Assembly: GCA_010015675.1 (NCBI GenBank)
Contig: ML977020.1
Location: forward strand, 171,929-206,590
Length of the DNA: 34,662 bases
Reading direction: 5' to 3'
Source: Byssothecium circinans
Taxonomy: Eukaryota > Ascomycota > Dothideomycetes > Pleosporales > Massarinaceae
The notes under the pieces were generated by a model. It was not told where the DNA came from, ran no database searches, and saw only the letters and a program-made list of their open reading frames with translations. Numbering within the stretch: the first letter of the stretch is position 1; each line of letters opens with the position of its first letter. Below, in pieces: positions 32,852 to 34,662 of this stretch. A program made the position numbers and the translations under genes.

Positions 32852-33289
32852 GAATGAAGTACTACATTGGCTCCGCAGGAACGGCTTCAAATGAAGTCGT
32901 TCTCCAAGGCGGGCTTCATGAACAGCAGCAACGAACCATGTCATCATGGTCTTTATACTCAAGCTTGCGGGAAGGGGTATCAAGACAGCAGCCCATCTAC
33001 TTCATTGACGCCCTTGGGAGGAGAACTCCATTCTATATCGAGTTTCTCCGTTCAGCAGAGGCATGAAGACCCCATCCTGCCTTTACTTGTCAGGGTCAAC
33101 GCTTAACTCCCACAGGCATTGAAAACTGTACTCAAAGACAACTTCCAAGGCTATGGATGTGCGACAGCCATGATCGATAAAGGAGACTTCGCCATCACGG
33201 ATATAGCAACTGGACGGGACGTTGATCTGTCCAGGAAGTGGGATATTGTCTTTCGACCAGGTCAGACTGTTGCACAGGGTTTCATTTAA
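32852..33289 (+). pseudogene. ULD_2-type ubiquitin-like domain protein, cut off by hAT-2
   Basis: Fragment of a fungal ubiquitin-like (ULD_2-type) protein. Exon A starts after an acceptor at 32851 (the donor side is GTAAGT at 32759, preceded by a possible exon SALRLDIG). It encodes QPIYFIDALGRRTPFYIEFL and RSAEA. Exon B (33116 on) continues as LKTVLKDNFQGYGCA, RDVDLSRKWDIVFRPGQTV. The intron between, 33061-33115, fits phase 0 only with a GC..AG boundary (GCATGA..CTTAAC..CAG), perhaps a mutated GT donor. The family's C-terminal strand after FxPGQ is replaced by the start of the hAT-2 element at 33275, and the frame ends in it at 33289. A role in signalling with NLR-like proteins is speculation. 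Confidence 0.65.
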
Positions 33290-34662
33290 ACGTTTCAATG
33301 TTTTAAATGTTTCAATGAAACTTTGAAACTAATTAGGCTTAGTTTTAATTGAAACAGGAATTTTAATTAGTTTAAAGTGTTTAAAACGTTTCAAACCAAA
33401 GTAATATAAGCTCGCTTAAGGGGTTAATTCGCGTAGTTTTCGCGTTCCTCGCCAACATCTCAAACGCGCCTCCCTTTTTAATTTTATAACCTTAATTGCA
33501 CCACAACCTAACGCTCTACGAGCTTCAAACTTCATCATGGCCTCCGTAGTCACCAATAACCTTAGCGAGTTAAATTCAGAGCAATTCGACGAGCTCCCAG
33601 AGGCCCAACGCGACCGGCAAGAAGCCGCCGAGAAGGCGCTCGAAGAGATCGACGAATCTGGCAAGAAAAGGAAGCGTGGCGGCCGCGTAAAAGTACGCGC
33701 AGAGTGGGCGTACGCTCGCGAGCCTAGAGATGGCGAGCCGCCGCGTAATATTCACCATCATAGGCTCTTCTATTGCGGCCAGAAGACGAAGGGCCGTGAT
33801 TGCAAGTGGTTTACCACAAATCTTGACTGAGCAGGTAAACATCTAGCTTCTAAACACCAAATCCACGTCGAGCCGAGCGAAGACGATCCTAAAAAGCGTG
33901 CCAAAGTCGGTATTGACACGCAATTGAGGCAGCAGGCGGCCGCCCAGCAGGGGCGCGATATCGCTCAGGAACGTTGCCTCAAGGAGGTCATTCAAGCGAA
34001 CAAACCACAGATTGAAGAGGCCTAGAATCGCCTAATTACCGTGCACAACCTACCCATTAGTTGCGTTGAATGGCTAGAGCTTATTAACCTTATTCTTCTC
34101 ATTAATCCCATGGCGAAGAAGGCTATTCCGGCCAACCGCAACGTCGCTAGCAAAGCTATCAAGAACAGCTACAATTCCCACCAGAGGTGCCTCGTCAAAC
34201 GCATTAAGAAGGCCCGCAGCAAGCTCCACTTCGCCGTCAATGTCTGGTCCTCGCCTACACGCACGAATCTTCAAGCAATCGTCTGCCACTTCGTCGACGG
34301 CGTGGATGGCGGGCTTAAGAAGGCGCTGCTCGGCCTACCAGAACATCGCGATGGTCACGGTGGAGAGGAACAAGCGGAGGCCTTCTTGAAGGTTGCTGAC
34401 GAGCTCGAGATCAACGCTGAGCAGATCGGCTACTTTGTGGGCGATAATCACGAGTTAAACAAGAAGATGATCAAGTTTATTAAGCGGTTATTCAAGAAGC
34501 TGGCAAAGGTGGACCATCTACGCGTTCGCTGCCTTGGTCACGTCATCAATCTCGCAGTTCACGCCTTCCTTTATAAGAGAGACGACGAGGCAAACGAGCT
34601 CTCGCAGCGGATCGAAAATTGGGAAGATCTCAACGTTAAAGATCTCACAGACGTCCTTATGC
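33275..34662 (+). mobile_element. hAT DNA transposon, 5' part (element hAT-2)
   Basis: The left terminus reads CAGGGTTTCATTTAAACG from 33275, with the preceding eight bases CTGTTGCA (33267-33274) as candidate target-site copy. The first ~150 bases are packed with GTTTCAA/TTGAAAC motifs on both strands (33283-33400), a typical hAT subterminal array. The transposase frame begins at 33537. The 3' half lies beyond the window. Its terminus is unrelated to that of hAT-1, so the two belong to different families. Confidence 0.75.
33537..34662 (+). pseudogene. hAT transposase with BED finger, two in-frame stops, 3' partial
   Basis: N-terminal and central part of a hAT transposase, open to the window edge apart from two stops. 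Visible: an acidic/basic linker (KKRKRGGRVKVR), a BED-type zinc finger (Cys in LFYCGQ, Cys in GRDCKWF, His pair in GKHLASKH), HFAVNVWSSPTRTNLQAI corresponding to the first catalytic block, YFVGDNHELNKKM for the second Asp, and CLGHVINLAVHAFLY. TGA at 33828-33830 sits inside the zinc finger where Arg fits (CGA to TGA). TAG at 34023-34025 lies after QIEEA where Gln fits (CAG to TAG). In the first block Asn occupies the place where a catalytic Asp is usual. All three fit C:G to T:A decay. The copy is probably inactive. Confidence 0.85.

Overview
The window is nuclear DNA of a filamentous ascomycete, probably a Dothideomycete such as a Pleosporales relative (lineage is inference). Genes carry many short introns of 47-91 bases with GT..AG ends and CTAAC/CTGAC-like branch sites. 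The protein families are typical of such fungi, and several stretches look mutated by RIP (repeat-induced point mutation, C:G to T:A at CpA).

Layout. 1-542: 3' end of a hAT transposon that has cut off a metallophosphoesterase gene (to 834). 1477-2583: a DUF3632-like gene with an in-frame stop. 2952-8556: three minus-strand oxidoreductase genes with fully solvable exon structures: a cytochrome P450 (501 aa), a pyridoxal-reductase-like aldo-keto reductase (327 aa) and a BBE-like FAD oxidase (483 aa). 8897-13455: wreckage of a fungal rhodopsin-domain gene, a PDR-type ABC transporter and a second P450. 14246-16320: intact GMC oxidoreductase (611 aa). 16608-17270: a dispersed 108-base repeat and RIP-mutated DNA. 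17583-19217: a third P450, broken. 20294-20908: a second rhodopsin-domain relic. 21152-23092: intact six-exon MFS transporter (564 aa). 23283-24781: FSH1-type serine hydrolase with a frameshift and a 678-base inverted-repeat element sitting inside one intron. 25557-27448: intact GH47 alpha-mannosidase (579 aa). 27778-28818: Ser/Thr-rich single-pass surface protein with an in-frame TGA. 30207-31175: DUF6601 membrane protein. 31698-32710: alpha/beta hydrolase of the fungal NLR/SesB type with a Cys in the nucleophile elbow. 32852-33289: ubiquitin-like (ULD_2-type) fragment cut off by a second hAT element (33275 to the end).

How it fits together. The stretch 2.9-24.8 kb resembles the tailoring and export part of a secondary-metabolite cluster: three P450s, AKR, FAD oxidase, GMC oxidoreductase, MFS and ABC transporters and an FSH1 hydrolase. 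No PKS, NRPS, terpene cyclase or recognisable pathway regulator lies in the window. About half of these genes are dead (P450-2, P450-3, ABC, both rhodopsin-type genes, FSH1), while P450-1, AKR, BBE-like oxidase, GMC and MFS keep complete reading frames. The best description is a cluster in partial decay, invaded by transposons, from which an intact oxidoreductase-plus-exporter subset remains. Two of the surviving enzymes carry odd active sites: P450-1 lacks the usual I-helix acid/alcohol pair, and the BBE-like oxidase lacks the flavin-attaching His.

All exon boundaries were deduced by hand from splice signals and family conservation; no transcript data were available.
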